Source: Moheibacter stercoris
GTDB lineage: Bacteria > Bacteroidota > Bacteroidia > Flavobacteriales > Weeksellaceae
Direction: 5' to 3'
NCBI RefSeq assembly: GCF_040545805.1
Contig: NZ_JBEPMO010000021.1
Location: 1 to 34,921, forward strand
Length of the DNA stretch: 34,921 nt
Shown here: in pieces, positions 23,253 through 32,712 of the stretch
How positions within the stretch are numbered: the first letter of the stretch is position 1
Layout of the letters: every line of letters starts with the position of its first letter
Translations under genes and position numbers: made by a program
The notes under the pieces: generated by a model
Told to the model about the DNA's origin: nothing
The model's input: only the letters and a program-made list of their open reading frames with translations
The model's database searches: none

Positions 23253-25049
23253 ATGAACAACGATAGATTGAAAGGAGGAGAATTCTTAGTCAAAGATTTG
23301 ACTTGGGAAGATATATTTACGCATGAAGACTTCAGCGAAGAGCAAAGAATGATGTTGGAATCAGCCAAAGAATTCATCGATAGAGAAGTTTGGCCGAAAA
23401 AACACCAAATCGAAAAGAAAGATTATGCATTGATCGAAGATTTGATGCGTAAATTAGGAGAATTGGGATTCTTAGGAATTTCCGTCCCAGAAGAATACGG
23501 TGGATTGGGAATGGGATTCGTAACCACAATGTTGGTTTGTGATTACATTTCAGGGGCAACTGGTTCTTTAGCAACGGCTTATGGAGCGCACACCGGAATC
23601 GGTACCATGCCAATTACGTTGTACGGTAACGAAGAACAAAAGAAAAAATATTTGCCAAAATTGGCGACTGGTGAATGGTTTGCTTCTTATGCCTTGACAG
23701 AACCGGAAGCAGGATCTGATGCGAATTCAGGGAAGACCAAAGCAGTTTTGTCAGAAGATGGAAAGCATTACATCTTAACTGGACAAAAAATGTGGATCAC
23801 CAATGCGGGATTTGCTGATTTGTTCATTGTTTTCGCAAGAATTGAGGACGATAAAAACATCACGGCTTTCATCATTGAAAAAGAACAAGCTGGAGAAGGA
23901 TTCTCATTGGGTGAAGAAGAAGATAAATTAGGAATTGTTTCGTCTTCAACCCGTCAAGTTTTCTTAAACGAAGTGAAAGTTCCAGTGGAAAATTTATTGG
24001 GTGAAAGAAACGGTGGATTCAAAATTGCGATGAATGCATTAAACGTAGGGCGTATCAAATTGGGTGCGGCTTGTTTGGATGCGCAAAGAAGAATTTTGTC
24101 CAATGCGATCAACTATGCGCAAGAAAGAAAACAATTCGGCGTTTCCATCAATACATTTGGAGCAATCCAAGAGAAATTAGCAGAAATGGGTGCAGCAACT
24201 TTTGCATCAGAAGCAGGAGCTTACCGTGCGGCTAAAAACATCGAAGATGCCATTGCAGAAAACATTGCCAATGGAATGCCTCACAATGAAGCCGAGTTAA
24301 AAGGAATTGAAGAATACGCAATCGAAGCATCTATTTTGAAAGTTTGGATTTCTGATACGGCGCAAGTCGCTTCTGACAAAGGAATTCAGATTTATGGAGG
24401 AATGGGTTATTCGAAAGAAATGCCGATGGAATCTGCTTGGAGAGATGCGCGTATTTCAAGAATTTATGAAGGTACGAACGAAATCAACAGTTTGCTTTCT
24501 GTAAGTATGTTGGTGAAACGTGCATTTCAAGGAAGAGTAGATTTAATGTCGCCAGCAATGGGGGTTGCGAATGAATTAATGAGCATTCCATCCTTCGATA
24601 CTCCCGATTATTCGGAACTTTTTGCTCAAGAAAAAGAAATAATTTCAAATTTGAAGAAAGTTTTTTTCATGGTGGCAGGTGCTGCTATTCAGAAGTTTGG
24701 GATGGAATTGGAGAAACATCAGCAATTAATTTTGAAGGCTTCTTCCATATTAATTGAAATTTATATGGCAGAAAGTGCTATCTTGCGTGCCGAAAGGATT
24801 GCAAAAACAAATTCTGAAAATGTTGCGGATATATCAATTAAATTTGCTAAATTGCAACTCTTTGAAAGCGTCGAAACAATAAAACGTAGTGCAACTACTG
24901 GAATTGTTTCCTTCACAGAAGGTGATGAACAGCGCATGATGTTATCTGGTTTACGAAGATTTACACGATATAATGAATATCCAAACGTCGTTCAATTGAA
25001 ATCTGAAATTGCTGAATTCTTAATCAAAGAGAATAAATATTCTTTCTAA
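23253..25049 (+). CDS. acyl-CoA dehydrogenase
   Basis: A 598-residue FAD flavoprotein making trans-2-enoyl-CoA. The N-terminal helical domain is followed by GLGMGFVTTMLVCDY, then YALTEPEAGSDANSGKT and KMWITNAGFADLFIVFARI of the middle beta domain. The C-terminal helical domain has RKQFGVSINTFGAIQEKLAEM, QIYGGMGYSKEMPMESAWRDARI and YEGTNEI with the catalytic Glu. About 170 extra residues follow the usual ~380-420-residue core, as in VLCAD-like long-chain enzymes. It supplies the first step of the cycle and is the last gene of the operon. A sigma54-like element begins only a few bases after its stop. Confidence 0.92.
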   Translation: MNNDRLKGGEFLVKDLTWEDIFTHEDFSEEQRMMLESAKEFIDREVWPKKHQIEKKDYALIEDLMRKLGELGFLGISVPEEYGGLGMGFVTTMLVCDYISGATGSLATAYGAHTGIGTMPITLYGNEEQKKKYLPKLATGEWFASYALTEPEAGSDANSGKTKAVLSEDGKHYILTGQKMWITNAGFADLFIVFARIEDDKNITAFIIEKEQAGEGFSLGEEEDKLGIVSSSTRQVFLNEVKVPVENLLGERNGGFKIAMNALNVGRIKLGAACLDAQRRILSNAINYAQERKQFGVSINTFGAIQEKLAEMGAATFASEAGAYRAAKNIEDAIAENIANGMPHNEAELKGIEEYAIEASILKVWISDTAQVASDKGIQIYGGMGYSKEMPMESAWRDARISRIYEGTNEINSLLSVSMLVKRAFQGRVDLMSPAMGVANELMSIPSFDTPDYSELFAQEKEIISNLKKVFFMVAGAAIQKFGMELEKHQQLILKASSILIEIYMAESAILRAERIAKTNSENVADISIKFAKLQLFESVETIKRSATTGIVSFTEGDEQRMMLSGLRRFTRYNEYPNVVQLKSEIAEFLIKENKYSF

Positions 25050-25053
25050 GAAA

Positions 25054-25072
25054 TTTTGGCATGATGTTTGGA
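25054..25072 (+). promoter_or_regulatory. sigma54-like -24/-12 promoter
   Basis: TTTTGGCATGATGTTTGGA: GG at 25058-25059 and G at 25070 with exactly 10 nt between the two doublets, as in TGGCACg-N4-TTGCw. The -24 half is near consensus. The -12 half has GG in place of GC. The predicted +1 is at about 25082-25083, where a stem of the downstream RNA begins. Confidence 0.5.
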
Positions 25073-25081
25073 ATTAACAAG

Positions 25082-25175
25082 TTAAGTACTATTCTTTTCA
25101 TAAGGTAGTTGAGTTTTCATGGTACTTAAGTTTTAGTAGAGAGGGTCCCGGCAGTAATGCCGGGGTTTTTTTTTT
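25082..25175 (+). ncRNA. candidate ~94-nt small RNA
   Basis: The predicted start coincides with TTAAGTAC (25082-25089), which pairs perfectly with GTACTTAA (25122-25129) across a 32-nt loop. A single-stranded A/G-rich linker and a strong terminator hairpin follow. No ORF of useful length is present. It lies between the acyl-CoA dehydrogenase and the convergent SPOR gene. The terminator could also serve the upstream operon, so a simple 3' UTR is the alternative. I do not recognise it as a known Rfam family. Confidence 0.45.
25146..25175 (+). terminator. strong rho-independent terminator
   Basis: A 7-bp GC-rich stem CCCGGCA / TGCCGGG (25147-25153 with 25158-25164) with a GTAA loop, an extra T-G pair at 25146/25165, then ten T. 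It ends the beta-oxidation operon and/or the candidate small RNA. Confidence 0.9.
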
Positions 25176-25292
25176 GCTCCAAATTTTCCTCCTTCCTTTT
25201 TTATTTGCTTGTACTATTTAATGACTAAGAGTCTTGTTGGATTGAATTCAGTGAAATCTTCCAGTTTTTATGTTCTGCAAAATAATAGGCAT

Positions 25293-25321
25293 AAAAAATG
25301 CGACTCTTTTCAGAATCGCAT
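25293..25321 (-). terminator. rho-independent terminator of the SPOR-domain gene
   Basis: On the minus strand a 10-bp stem (25312-25321 with 25298-25307, one G-U pair) with a GAAA loop is followed by six T. It lies 23 bp beyond the stop codon of the SPOR gene. Confidence 0.8.
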
Positions 25322-25344
25322 GAGATTATATCTTGCTTATACGT

Positions 25345-25824
25345 TTATAATGCTTTTCTACACCATACTCTCCATTGAACTGGGAAAGCAGCTGGATAAG
25401 TTCTTTGAACTTTTCGTAAATCATTTCCTGCAGTTTGTCTGGTAAAATAATCACCTACCAAAATTCTATAGTCTGGACTTGCATAAATCAATTCAGGTGT
25501 TAGACTAGGAAATTGTCGAGCAAAATCATTTTTAACTTTTTCAGCCGCTGAACGATCCTTGGTATAAAAGATTTGAATCTTGTATCCCATAATTTTTTGC
25601 TGAGTCGCGCATTTATCGGCTGGGGATAATTTTACGGGTGGAACAAAAGTTGTTTTTTGACAAACAGATTTTTCTTTGCCTTTCAAGATAGATTCAAGCT
25701 TTTTGTCCATACGGATGGCCAATTCGCCACCTTTAATTGAATCCTGAAAATCCCAGCTTGAAGCTTCTTGAGCTGATGCTGTTGAAATGACAAAACCGAG
25801 GAAAAAGATGAATAATTTATTCAT
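25345..25824 (-). CDS. secreted SPOR-domain protein
   Basis: A 159-residue protein. Residues 1-19 are a signal peptide (MNKLFIFFLGFVISTASAQ). A charged linker with two Cys follows. The C-terminal SPOR domain spans about 78-150: MGYKIQIFYTKDRSAAEKVKNDF, then YASPDYRILVGDYFTRQTAGNDLRKVQ. SPOR domains bind glycan strands lacking stem peptides at division sites, so a periplasmic, peptidoglycan-associated role is likely. It is a single-gene unit with its own promoter and terminator, divergent from the act operon. Confidence 0.85.
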   Translation of the reverse strand: MNKLFIFFLGFVISTASAQEASSWDFQDSIKGGELAIRMDKKLESILKGKEKSVCQKTTFVPPVKLSPADKCATQQKIMGYKIQIFYTKDRSAAEKVKNDFARQFPSLTPELIYASPDYRILVGDYFTRQTAGNDLRKVQRTYPAAFPVQWRVWCRKAL

Positions 25825-25847
25825 GGGTTAAGTTTCAAATTAAAATA

Positions 25848-25855
25848 CAAATATA
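25848..25855 (-). promoter_or_regulatory. -7 box (TATATTTG) of the SPOR gene
   Basis: A perfect TAnnTTTG box on the minus strand 23 bp before the ATG. The predicted leader is about 18 nt. No clear TTG -33 element. Confidence 0.5.
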
Positions 25856-26047
25856 GTTTAGATATTCTTTTGTTGTGCCGATAATTTCAAAAATGATACC
25901 AATTTGGATTATTCGGAGTTTGGGATAAGTTTAGTTATAGATTGATATTCTGTATGTTTAAAACCAAAGTTATTTAGAAACATTTTAAATTAACCAAAAT
26001 GACAAACTTCATCATGAAAACCTTATGATTTTATTAAGGTTTGAGAC

Positions 26048-26055
26048 TATTTTTG
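26048..26055 (+). promoter_or_regulatory. -7 box (TATTTTTG) of the act operon
   Basis: A perfect TAnnTTTG match 52 bp before the actA ATG. The 283-bp divergent region between the SPOR gene and actA holds no gene. No convincing TTG -33 element was seen at the normal spacing, so an activator or a different start is possible. Confidence 0.35.
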
Positions 26056-26107
26056 TCGGGTTAAATAGCATCATTTAACATTTGTAACCGAACTCAATGA
26101 TTAGTTA

Positions 26108-27541
26108 ATGAAGGCAAGATCACTTTACAAATTGCAATTTTTGAATCTGGCTATCTTTTTAGCCTTATTCTCATTCTCTTATTCTCAAGATGAAATTACA
26201 GGTGATGGAGGCAAAGGGTATGATTTGTTCCAAGCAAACTGTACGGCATGTCACCAAGTAGATGGACTTTTAATAGGTCCTGAATTGAGAAATGTTGTAA
26301 CCCGCGTAAAAGAAGAAGGTGGGAAAGGAAGAGAATGGCTTCACGCTTGGATAAAAGACAATAAAGCATTGCGTGAATCTGGAGATGCGTATGCAAACGC
26401 ATTGTATGAAAAGTACAACAAACAAGAAATGTTGGCTTTTCCAGCTTTAAGCGAACAAGATATAGATGATATCTTAACGTATACTAGCAATCCAGAAGCT
26501 GGGCAAGCTGCTTATGAAGAAGCGAAAAAAGCTGCTGCTGATAAACTTGCTGCAGAGAAAGCTGCGAAAGCAAATGCTGGAGGTGGAGTTTCAAGCGGTG
26601 TTGTCATCGTTGGTTTCTTTATTCTAGCAGTATTATTGGTATGGATTTTATCTAGATTAAATGCCTTAGTGAAATTGACTCGCGCTCAGGAATTGACTTC
26701 TGAAGAGGAAATGGCAGCGTTTGATTTCGCGAAATTCATCGAGAAATACAATACAGTATTCAAACTTTCTTTAGTAGGATTGGTTTTATTAACCCTATTT
26801 GGATTGTTTAACTTCATGATGGGAATTGGCGTTGATAAAGGATATGAGCCAGAACAACCAATCTATTTCTCTCACCAAGTTCACGCAGGTGTTCAGGGAA
26901 TTGATTGTCAATATTGTCACTCAAGTGCGAAATATGGAAAAGTTTCGGGTATTCCTTCTCCTGATTTGTGTATGAATTGTCACAAAACAATCAAAGAATA
27001 CAAAGGAGATTACTACGAAGAGCATTTAGTAGAAAGTGGGAAATTTGCATCTGCAGATGATGTGAAAGCATTCTATACTGGAGAAATTCAGAAAATGTAC
27101 AAAGCAATCGGATGGGATCCAGCAACGAACCAATATACTGGTGAGCAAAGAGGAATCGAGTGGGTGAGAATTCACAACATGCCAGATTTCGTATACTTTA
27201 GCCACGCTCAACACGTTGTTGCAGGTGAAAAAGCTATCTTGAAAGCAATTGCAGATGGAACAATTCCAAATGCAGAAGAATTGAACTTACCTCAAAATAG
27301 TCAAGTATGTTTTGCTTGTCACGGGGATGTTTCGAAAATGGACGAAGTGAAAATGGCAAATCAATTTACAATGGGATGGTGTATCGAATGTCACCGTACT
27401 ACTGAGGTTGATATGTCAAACGAATATAACAGTCAATACTACGCTGAGCTTCACGAGAAGTTGAAGAAAGAATATGGTGATGGAGCGAAAATCACTGTAG
27501 ATGCGATCGGAGGTTTGGAATGTGGAAAATGTCATTATTAA
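26108..27541 (+). CDS. actA: alternative complex III subunit ActA, multiheme cytochrome c
   Basis: A 477-residue cytochrome with six CxxCH heme sites. A signal peptide covers 1-26. A monoheme class I domain has CTACH at 45-49. An Ala/Lys-rich linker leads to two membrane helices at about 165-184 and 219-240. The pentaheme domain has CQYCH 267-271, CMNCH 288-292, CFACH 401-405, CIECH 425-429 and CGKCH 472-476, the last just before the C-terminus. The pentaheme part is the standard ActA electron wire. The N-terminal monoheme domain is an addition relative to a minimal ActA. The complex oxidises menaquinol and passes electrons to a cytochrome or directly to a terminal oxidase. It is the first gene of the operon. 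Confidence 0.92.
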   Translation: MKARSLYKLQFLNLAIFLALFSFSYSQDEITGDGGKGYDLFQANCTACHQVDGLLIGPELRNVVTRVKEEGGKGREWLHAWIKDNKALRESGDAYANALYEKYNKQEMLAFPALSEQDIDDILTYTSNPEAGQAAYEEAKKAAADKLAAEKAAKANAGGGVSSGVVIVGFFILAVLLVWILSRLNALVKLTRAQELTSEEEMAAFDFAKFIEKYNTVFKLSLVGLVLLTLFGLFNFMMGIGVDKGYEPEQPIYFSHQVHAGVQGIDCQYCHSSAKYGKVSGIPSPDLCMNCHKTIKEYKGDYYEEHLVESGKFASADDVKAFYTGEIQKMYKAIGWDPATNQYTGEQRGIEWVRIHNMPDFVYFSHAQHVVAGEKAILKAIADGTIPNAEELNLPQNSQVCFACHGDVSKMDEVKMANQFTMGWCIECHRTTEVDMSNEYNSQYYAELHEKLKKEYGDGAKITVDAIGGLECGKCHY

Positions 27542-27560
27542 AATAAATTAAGAGGTATAA

Positions 27561-30500
27561 ATGGCTTCTAAGAAAACATATTGGAGAAGTATCGAAGAGT
27601 TAGACAACAAAGGTTTAACAGAGCAATTAGCGTCCAATGAATTTGCTGACCAAATTCCTGTAGAGGATTTCTTGGGAAACAAATCAGCAATGGAAGGAAC
27701 GCAAACTTCGAGACGTGACTTTTTAAAATTATTAGGATTTAGTACTGCAGCTGTTACTTTGGCAGCTTGTGAGGCGCCTGTAATCAAATCAATCCCTTAC
27801 GTAGTAAAACCGGAATCTGTGACCCCGGGTGTGCCAACTTGGTATGCTTCTACGATTTTTGATGGATACGATTATGCCAATGTTTTGGTGAAAACCAGAG
27901 AAGGTCGCCCTATCAGAATCAATGCTAATAAAAGTGCAAAATATTTTGGCTCTACCAATGCCAGAGTTCAAGCTTCTGTCTTGTCTTTGTATGATTCAGA
28001 GAAAGTAAGAGGTCCTTTGGTAAAGAGTGGATCTGATTTCAAACCTACTTCTTGGGCATCTATTGATGAGCAAGTTATGGGTAAACTGAAATCAGTTGGT
28101 GGAAAAAAAGTCGTTTTATTGACTTCTTCTATGCCAAGCCCAACAACCAAAAAGGTTATTGCTGACTTTAAAGCCAAATACCCAACAACAGAACACGTAG
28201 TTGTTGATGCAGTCAACTATTCACCTGCTTTAGATGCAGCGGAAGAAATGTACGGTCAACGTGTGTTACCTTTTTATGATTTATCTACTTCGGAATTGGT
28301 CGTTTCATTCAACGCTGATTTCTTAGGTGATTATAATGGAGGCGGATTTGAAGGAGGTTATGCTGCTGCTCGTAAACCAGGGAAAACAATGATACGCCAC
28401 ATTCAAGTGGAATCGAACCTGTCATTGACTGGAGCGAATTCAGATTCTCGTTATCCAATGAAACAAACCGATGTGTTGAAAACATTGGCTGAAGTTTACA
28501 AAGGATTAACTTCTGGAACTTCTGATAAAGTAGCTTCTGCGATTGTGAGTGAAATCAAATCGAAAGGAAGTAAAGCAGTTGTTTTAGCTGATGGAAACAA
28601 AGAAGCATTTGCTTTATGTTATGCAATTAACAGTTTGATTAATTCTGAAGCGGTTTCGAAAACGAAAGTTACTTTATTAAAAGAATCAAACGATAAAGCA
28701 TTTGATCAATTCTTGGCAGATGCAAATGCTGGAAATGTAGGAGCGTTAATTACCTTCCAAGCAAATCCAGTGTACAATCATCCGAAATCAAAACAATTAA
28801 TCTCGGCTTTTTCAAAAATCGGGTTAAAAGTGATGATGTCTGAGAAATTGGATGAAACAGCTCAGTATGCTGATGTTGTAGCACCAGTTCCTCACGTTTT
28901 AGAATCATGGAACGATATCAATCCAATCACAGGTGTGTATTCATTGCAACAACCTACGATTCAAAAGATTTTTGATACGCGTCAATTCCAAGATTCCTTA
29001 TTAACATGGTTAAAAGATTCGTTAACAGAAACGGAAGCTGCAGAAACTTTGGTTACCAACCAAGATCCAAATAAAGTGGAATTGGTAATGCCAAAACCTG
29101 CATACCGTCAGCCTGTAACCGAATTCTACAAATACTTAAAAGCAAATTGGGAGTCTTCTATTTTAGGAACCTTAGGATATAGCTTCAACCAAGCCTTGTA
29201 CAACGGTTTCAATGAATCAACTGAAACGACTTCATTGTCTGCTTCAGGAAGTGCGGCGGCTTATGCAGATAAATTAGCTTCTGCAAAAGCTTCGACTTGG
29301 GAATTACAATTGTACACTTCTTGTGCAATTGGTGATGGTACTCAAGCGAACAATCCTTGGTTACAAGAATTACCAGATCCAATTACAAGAGCTTCTTGGG
29401 ATAATTATATTACGTTAAATCCAAACGATGCTCACCATTTCAACATCGAAATTTCTGAAAATGCGAACGTGAAAAACGGACGTATGCAATTCGATGGTGA
29501 TTATGTTAACATCAAAGCAAATGGAGTTACCTTAAATGATGTTCCTGTGTTTATTCAGCCAGGTCAAGCCTTAGGAACTGTAGGTTTAGCTTTGGGTTAT
29601 GGTAGAACACACGGAGGTAAAGTTTGCAAAGAAGTAGGGGTAAATGCTTATCCTTTGTATGCAAATGGGAACTTAGCAGTGTCGAATTTAACAATTGAAC
29701 GTTCTAGCAAAGGAGGAAAGCATGAATTTGCTTGTATGCAGATGCAGAATACCTTGATGGGACGTTATGAAATAGCTCGTCAAGCTACTTTAGCAGATGT
29801 GTTGTCAAGACCTTCTGAAGAATGGAATGAACCAGCAGTTATGCCAACTTGGAGAGGGACATCTCCAGTAGGTGAGGTAGATATCTGGAGAACACATGAT
29901 CGTTCTGCAGGTCCGCACTTTAATTTATCAATCGATTTAAATGCTTGTACAGGATGTGGTGCTTGTATCGTAGCTTGTCAAGCAGAAAACAATACAGCAG
30001 TTGTTGGTAAAGAAGAAATGAGAATGTCTCGTGATATGTATTGGTTAAGAATTGACCGTTACTATTCTGACGTTACCAACAATACAAGAACGCAAAAAGT
30101 TCAATTAGAAAACCTTACAGAAGACGCAAAAGAAGACAAAACAGAAGCGGCTATGTACAGAAGGTTGATCAAACCAGAGGCTGAAAATCCAGATGTGATT
30201 TTCCAACCTATGATGTGTCAACACTGTAACCATGCTCCTTGTGAAACGGTTTGTCCAGTAGCAGCTACTTCTCATGGTAAGCAAGGTCAAAACATGATGG
30301 CGTATAACCGTTGTGTGGGAACTCGTTACTGTGCTAACAACTGTCCGTATAAAGTAAGACGTTTCAACTGGTTCAACTATGCACAAAATGACAAATTTGA
30401 TTTCAACATGAATGATGATTTAGGTCGAATGGTATTGAATCCAGATGTAGTTGTTCGTACGCGTGGGGTTATGGAAAAATGTTCTTTCTGTATCCAACAG

Positions 30501-30749
30501 ACTCAGGCAGCTATCTTAAAAGCGAAAAAAGAAGGTAGACGTGTAACCGATGAAGAATTCAAAGATTCTGCGGCTTGTGCGGCAGCATGTGGATCGGGCG
30601 CAATGGTCTTCGGAGACGTTAATGACGACGCTAGTGAAGTGAAGAAATTGAGTGAAGAAGAAAGAGTTTACCGTGTGATTGAAGAATTGGGTACAAAACC
30701 AAACGTATTCTATCACGTGAAAGTAAAAAACAGAACAGAAAAGGCTTAA
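27561..30749 (+). CDS. actB: alternative complex III subunit ActB, molybdopterin-oxidoreductase-like iron-sulfur protein
   Basis: A 1062-residue fusion. After ~48 residues comes a Tat motif TSRRDFLKLLGF (49-60), then a lipobox-like VTLAAC with Cys at 70. The large middle region resembles molybdopterin oxidoreductases (CISM family), although ActB is known to lack the cofactor. The C-terminal ferredoxin-like part starts at ~796 with CTGCGACIVAC, then CQHCNHAPCETVCP, CVGTRYCANNCP, CSFCIQQ and CAAACGSG. This Cys inventory fits three [4Fe-4S] and one [3Fe-4S] cluster, as in known complexes. It is exported folded to the periplasmic face. The gene starts 19 nt after actA. Confidence 0.93.
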   Translation: MASKKTYWRSIEELDNKGLTEQLASNEFADQIPVEDFLGNKSAMEGTQTSRRDFLKLLGFSTAAVTLAACEAPVIKSIPYVVKPESVTPGVPTWYASTIFDGYDYANVLVKTREGRPIRINANKSAKYFGSTNARVQASVLSLYDSEKVRGPLVKSGSDFKPTSWASIDEQVMGKLKSVGGKKVVLLTSSMPSPTTKKVIADFKAKYPTTEHVVVDAVNYSPALDAAEEMYGQRVLPFYDLSTSELVVSFNADFLGDYNGGGFEGGYAAARKPGKTMIRHIQVESNLSLTGANSDSRYPMKQTDVLKTLAEVYKGLTSGTSDKVASAIVSEIKSKGSKAVVLADGNKEAFALCYAINSLINSEAVSKTKVTLLKESNDKAFDQFLADANAGNVGALITFQANPVYNHPKSKQLISAFSKIGLKVMMSEKLDETAQYADVVAPVPHVLESWNDINPITGVYSLQQPTIQKIFDTRQFQDSLLTWLKDSLTETEAAETLVTNQDPNKVELVMPKPAYRQPVTEFYKYLKANWESSILGTLGYSFNQALYNGFNESTETTSLSASGSAAAYADKLASAKASTWELQLYTSCAIGDGTQANNPWLQELPDPITRASWDNYITLNPNDAHHFNIEISENANVKNGRMQFDGDYVNIKANGVTLNDVPVFIQPGQALGTVGLALGYGRTHGGKVCKEVGVNAYPLYANGNLAVSNLTIERSSKGGKHEFACMQMQNTLMGRYEIARQATLADVLSRPSEEWNEPAVMPTWRGTSPVGEVDIWRTHDRSAGPHFNLSIDLNACTGCGACIVACQAENNTAVVGKEEMRMSRDMYWLRIDRYYSDVTNNTRTQKVQLENLTEDAKEDKTEAAMYRRLIKPEAENPDVIFQPMMCQHCNHAPCETVCPVAATSHGKQGQNMMAYNRCVGTRYCANNCPYKVRRFNWFNYAQNDKFDFNMNDDLGRMVLNPDVVVRTRGVMEKCSFCIQQTQAAILKAKKEGRRVTDEEFKDSAACAAACGSGAMVFGDVNDDASEVKKLSEEERVYRVIEELGTKPNVFYHVKVKNRTEKA

Positions 30750-30778
30750 GTTTAATAAAGAAATAGTTAAAGAGAAAT

Positions 30779-32185
30779 ATGTCACATTACGAATCACCGG
30801 TTAGACAGCCCTTAATTATAGGACATAAATCCTACCATGATGTCACAGTAGACATTGCCAGACCGATTGAAGAAAAGTCTGGGAAATTATGGTGGCTAGC
30901 TTTTGGCATCGCATTGGTAACGTTCCTATATGGTTTAGGATGTATTGCTTACACAATCGGTACAGGTATTGGAGTTTGGGGATTGAATAGAACCATTGGA
31001 TGGGCTTGGGATATTACCAACTTCGTTTGGTGGGTAGGTATTGGTCACGCGGGAACCTTGATTTCTGCCGTATTATTACTATTCCGTCAAAAATGGAGAA
31101 TGTCAATCAACCGTTCAGCAGAGGCGATGACGATCTTTGCGGTTGTTCAGGCAGCTTTATTCCCTGTGATCCACATGGGGCGTCCATGGGTAGGGTATTG
31201 GGTTTTCCCAATTCCGAATAACTTCGGATCATTCTGGGTAAACTTTAACTCACCATTGTTATGGGACGTATTTGCGATCTCGACTTATTTCTCCGTATCA
31301 GTTGTTTTCTGGTACATGGGATTGATTCCAGATTTCGCAATGATTCGTGATAGAGCTAAAAAACCTTTCTCAAAGAAAATCTATGGTATTTTATCAATGG
31401 GATGGGGTGGAAAAGCGAAACATTGGCAAAGACACGAAGAATTATCTTTGGTTTTAGCAGGTTTATGTACACCTTTGGTATTCTCGGTACACACCATTGT
31501 ATCTTTTGACTTCGCGACTTCGGTTATTAAAGGATGGCACTCAACTGTCTATCCGCCGTACTTCGTTGCGGGTGCGATTTTCTCTGGTTTCGCGATGGTA
31601 CAAACCTTATTGAGCGTTATGCGTAAGGTGATGCATTTAGAAGCTTATATTACAAGAACACACATTGAATTAATGAATATCGTTATCATCGTAACAGGAG
31701 GGATGGTTGCTGTCGCTTATGCAACTGAATTCTGGGTAGGATGGTATTCTGGTAGCCGTTATGAAGACTTTACATATTTCTCTCCTGGAGCAGCTGTAGG
31801 ACCTTATTGGTGGGCATTCTGGGCGTTGATTATCTGTAACGTTTTGGTTCCTGGATTGTTATGGATCCGTAAAATTAGAAGAAGTTATTTCTGGACATTC
31901 GTTATTTCGATTGTGGTAAACATCGGTATGTGGTTTGAGCGTTTTGATATCATTGTAATCAACTTGTCTCGTGACTATTTACCAGGAGGATGGACGATGT
32001 TCATGCCAACATTTGTTGACGTTGGTATCTTCATTGGAACAAACGGATTCTTCTTTGTGTTATTCTTATTGTACGCTCGTACATTCCCAGTTATTGCACA
32101 AGCTGAATTAAAGACGATTTTGAAATCATCAGGAGAAAGTTATAAAAAACATCATACAGAAGACGATCATCATCATGAGCACTAA
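30779..32185 (+). CDS. actC: alternative complex III subunit ActC, NrfD/PsrC-type quinol-binding membrane protein
   Basis: A 468-residue integral membrane protein with about ten helices. Typical NrfD segments include WWVGIGHAGTLISAVLLLFRQ (second helix, quinone-site region), FPVIHMGRPW and CTPLVFSVHTIVSFDFATS. In known structures it holds the quinol site and a proton path. The C-terminus is His/Asp/Glu-rich (HHTEDDHHHEH). It overlaps actD by 11 nt, indicating coupled translation. Confidence 0.92.
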   Translation: MSHYESPVRQPLIIGHKSYHDVTVDIARPIEEKSGKLWWLAFGIALVTFLYGLGCIAYTIGTGIGVWGLNRTIGWAWDITNFVWWVGIGHAGTLISAVLLLFRQKWRMSINRSAEAMTIFAVVQAALFPVIHMGRPWVGYWVFPIPNNFGSFWVNFNSPLLWDVFAISTYFSVSVVFWYMGLIPDFAMIRDRAKKPFSKKIYGILSMGWGGKAKHWQRHEELSLVLAGLCTPLVFSVHTIVSFDFATSVIKGWHSTVYPPYFVAGAIFSGFAMVQTLLSVMRKVMHLEAYITRTHIELMNIVIIVTGGMVAVAYATEFWVGWYSGSRYEDFTYFSPGAAVGPYWWAFWALIICNVLVPGLLWIRKIRRSYFWTFVISIVVNIGMWFERFDIIVINLSRDYLPGGWTMFMPTFVDVGIFIGTNGFFFVLFLLYARTFPVIAQAELKTILKSSGESYKKHHTEDDHHHEH

Positions 32186-32705
32186 AACAATATATGGACT
32201 TTTCGGTGACGATGACGATTTATTGAGAGCCGTAAAAAATTTCAATAAAGAAGGAATCGCAATTAAAGAAGTTTACACACCGTTTCCAGTTCACGGACTA
32301 GATAAAGCATTGGGTTTGAAGAAAACAAGAATTTCTGATGCCGCATTCTTTTACGGACTTTATGGAACTACTTTGGCAACAACTATGACTTGGTTTATGA
32401 TGAACCATGATTGGCCACAAGATATTGGAGGGAAACCATCCTTTACTTGGTTGGAAAATATGCCAGCTTTCGTTCCGATCATGTTTGAGTTAACAGTTTT
32501 CTGTGCAGCTCACTTGATGTCCTTGACATTTTTAATTCGTAATAAATTATATCCAGGTGCTAGCGCTCAGAATCCTGATCCTAGAACTACTGACGATAAA
32601 TTTTTAATGGAAATTGAGTCAAGCAATGTAGATAAAGTGAAAGAAGCATTTATCAACTCGGGAGCAGAAGAAGTAACAGTAAGAGATTTAACCCCGGTAC
32701 AATAA
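32175..32705 (+). CDS. actD: alternative complex III subunit ActD (DUF3341)
   Basis: A 176-residue protein of normal ActD length. An N-terminal cytoplasmic ferredoxin-like part (YGLFGDDDDLLRAVKNF ... VYTPFPVHGLDKALG) is followed by two membrane helices (AAFFYGLYGTTLATTMTWFMM; PAFVPIMFELTVFCAAHLMSL) and a soluble C-terminal tail. It is a structural subunit next to ActC. It starts inside the end of actC and ends 7 nt before actE. Confidence 0.9.
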   Translation: MSTKTIYGLFGDDDDLLRAVKNFNKEGIAIKEVYTPFPVHGLDKALGLKKTRISDAAFFYGLYGTTLATTMTWFMMNHDWPQDIGGKPSFTWLENMPAFVPIMFELTVFCAAHLMSLTFLIRNKLYPGASAQNPDPRTTDDKFLMEIESSNVDKVKEAFINSGAEEVTVRDLTPVQ

Positions 32706-32712
32706 GTTTAAA

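Noticed and set aside
25209..25445. Plus-strand ORF across the SPOR gene terminator and 3' end
   Set aside because: It overlaps the SPOR coding end and a clear minus-strand terminator, and has no family features.
26098..26109. Three-codon upstream ORF (ATG ATT AGT TAA) abutting the actA start
   Set aside because: Too short to distinguish from chance, although TAATG overlap with the actA ATG is present.
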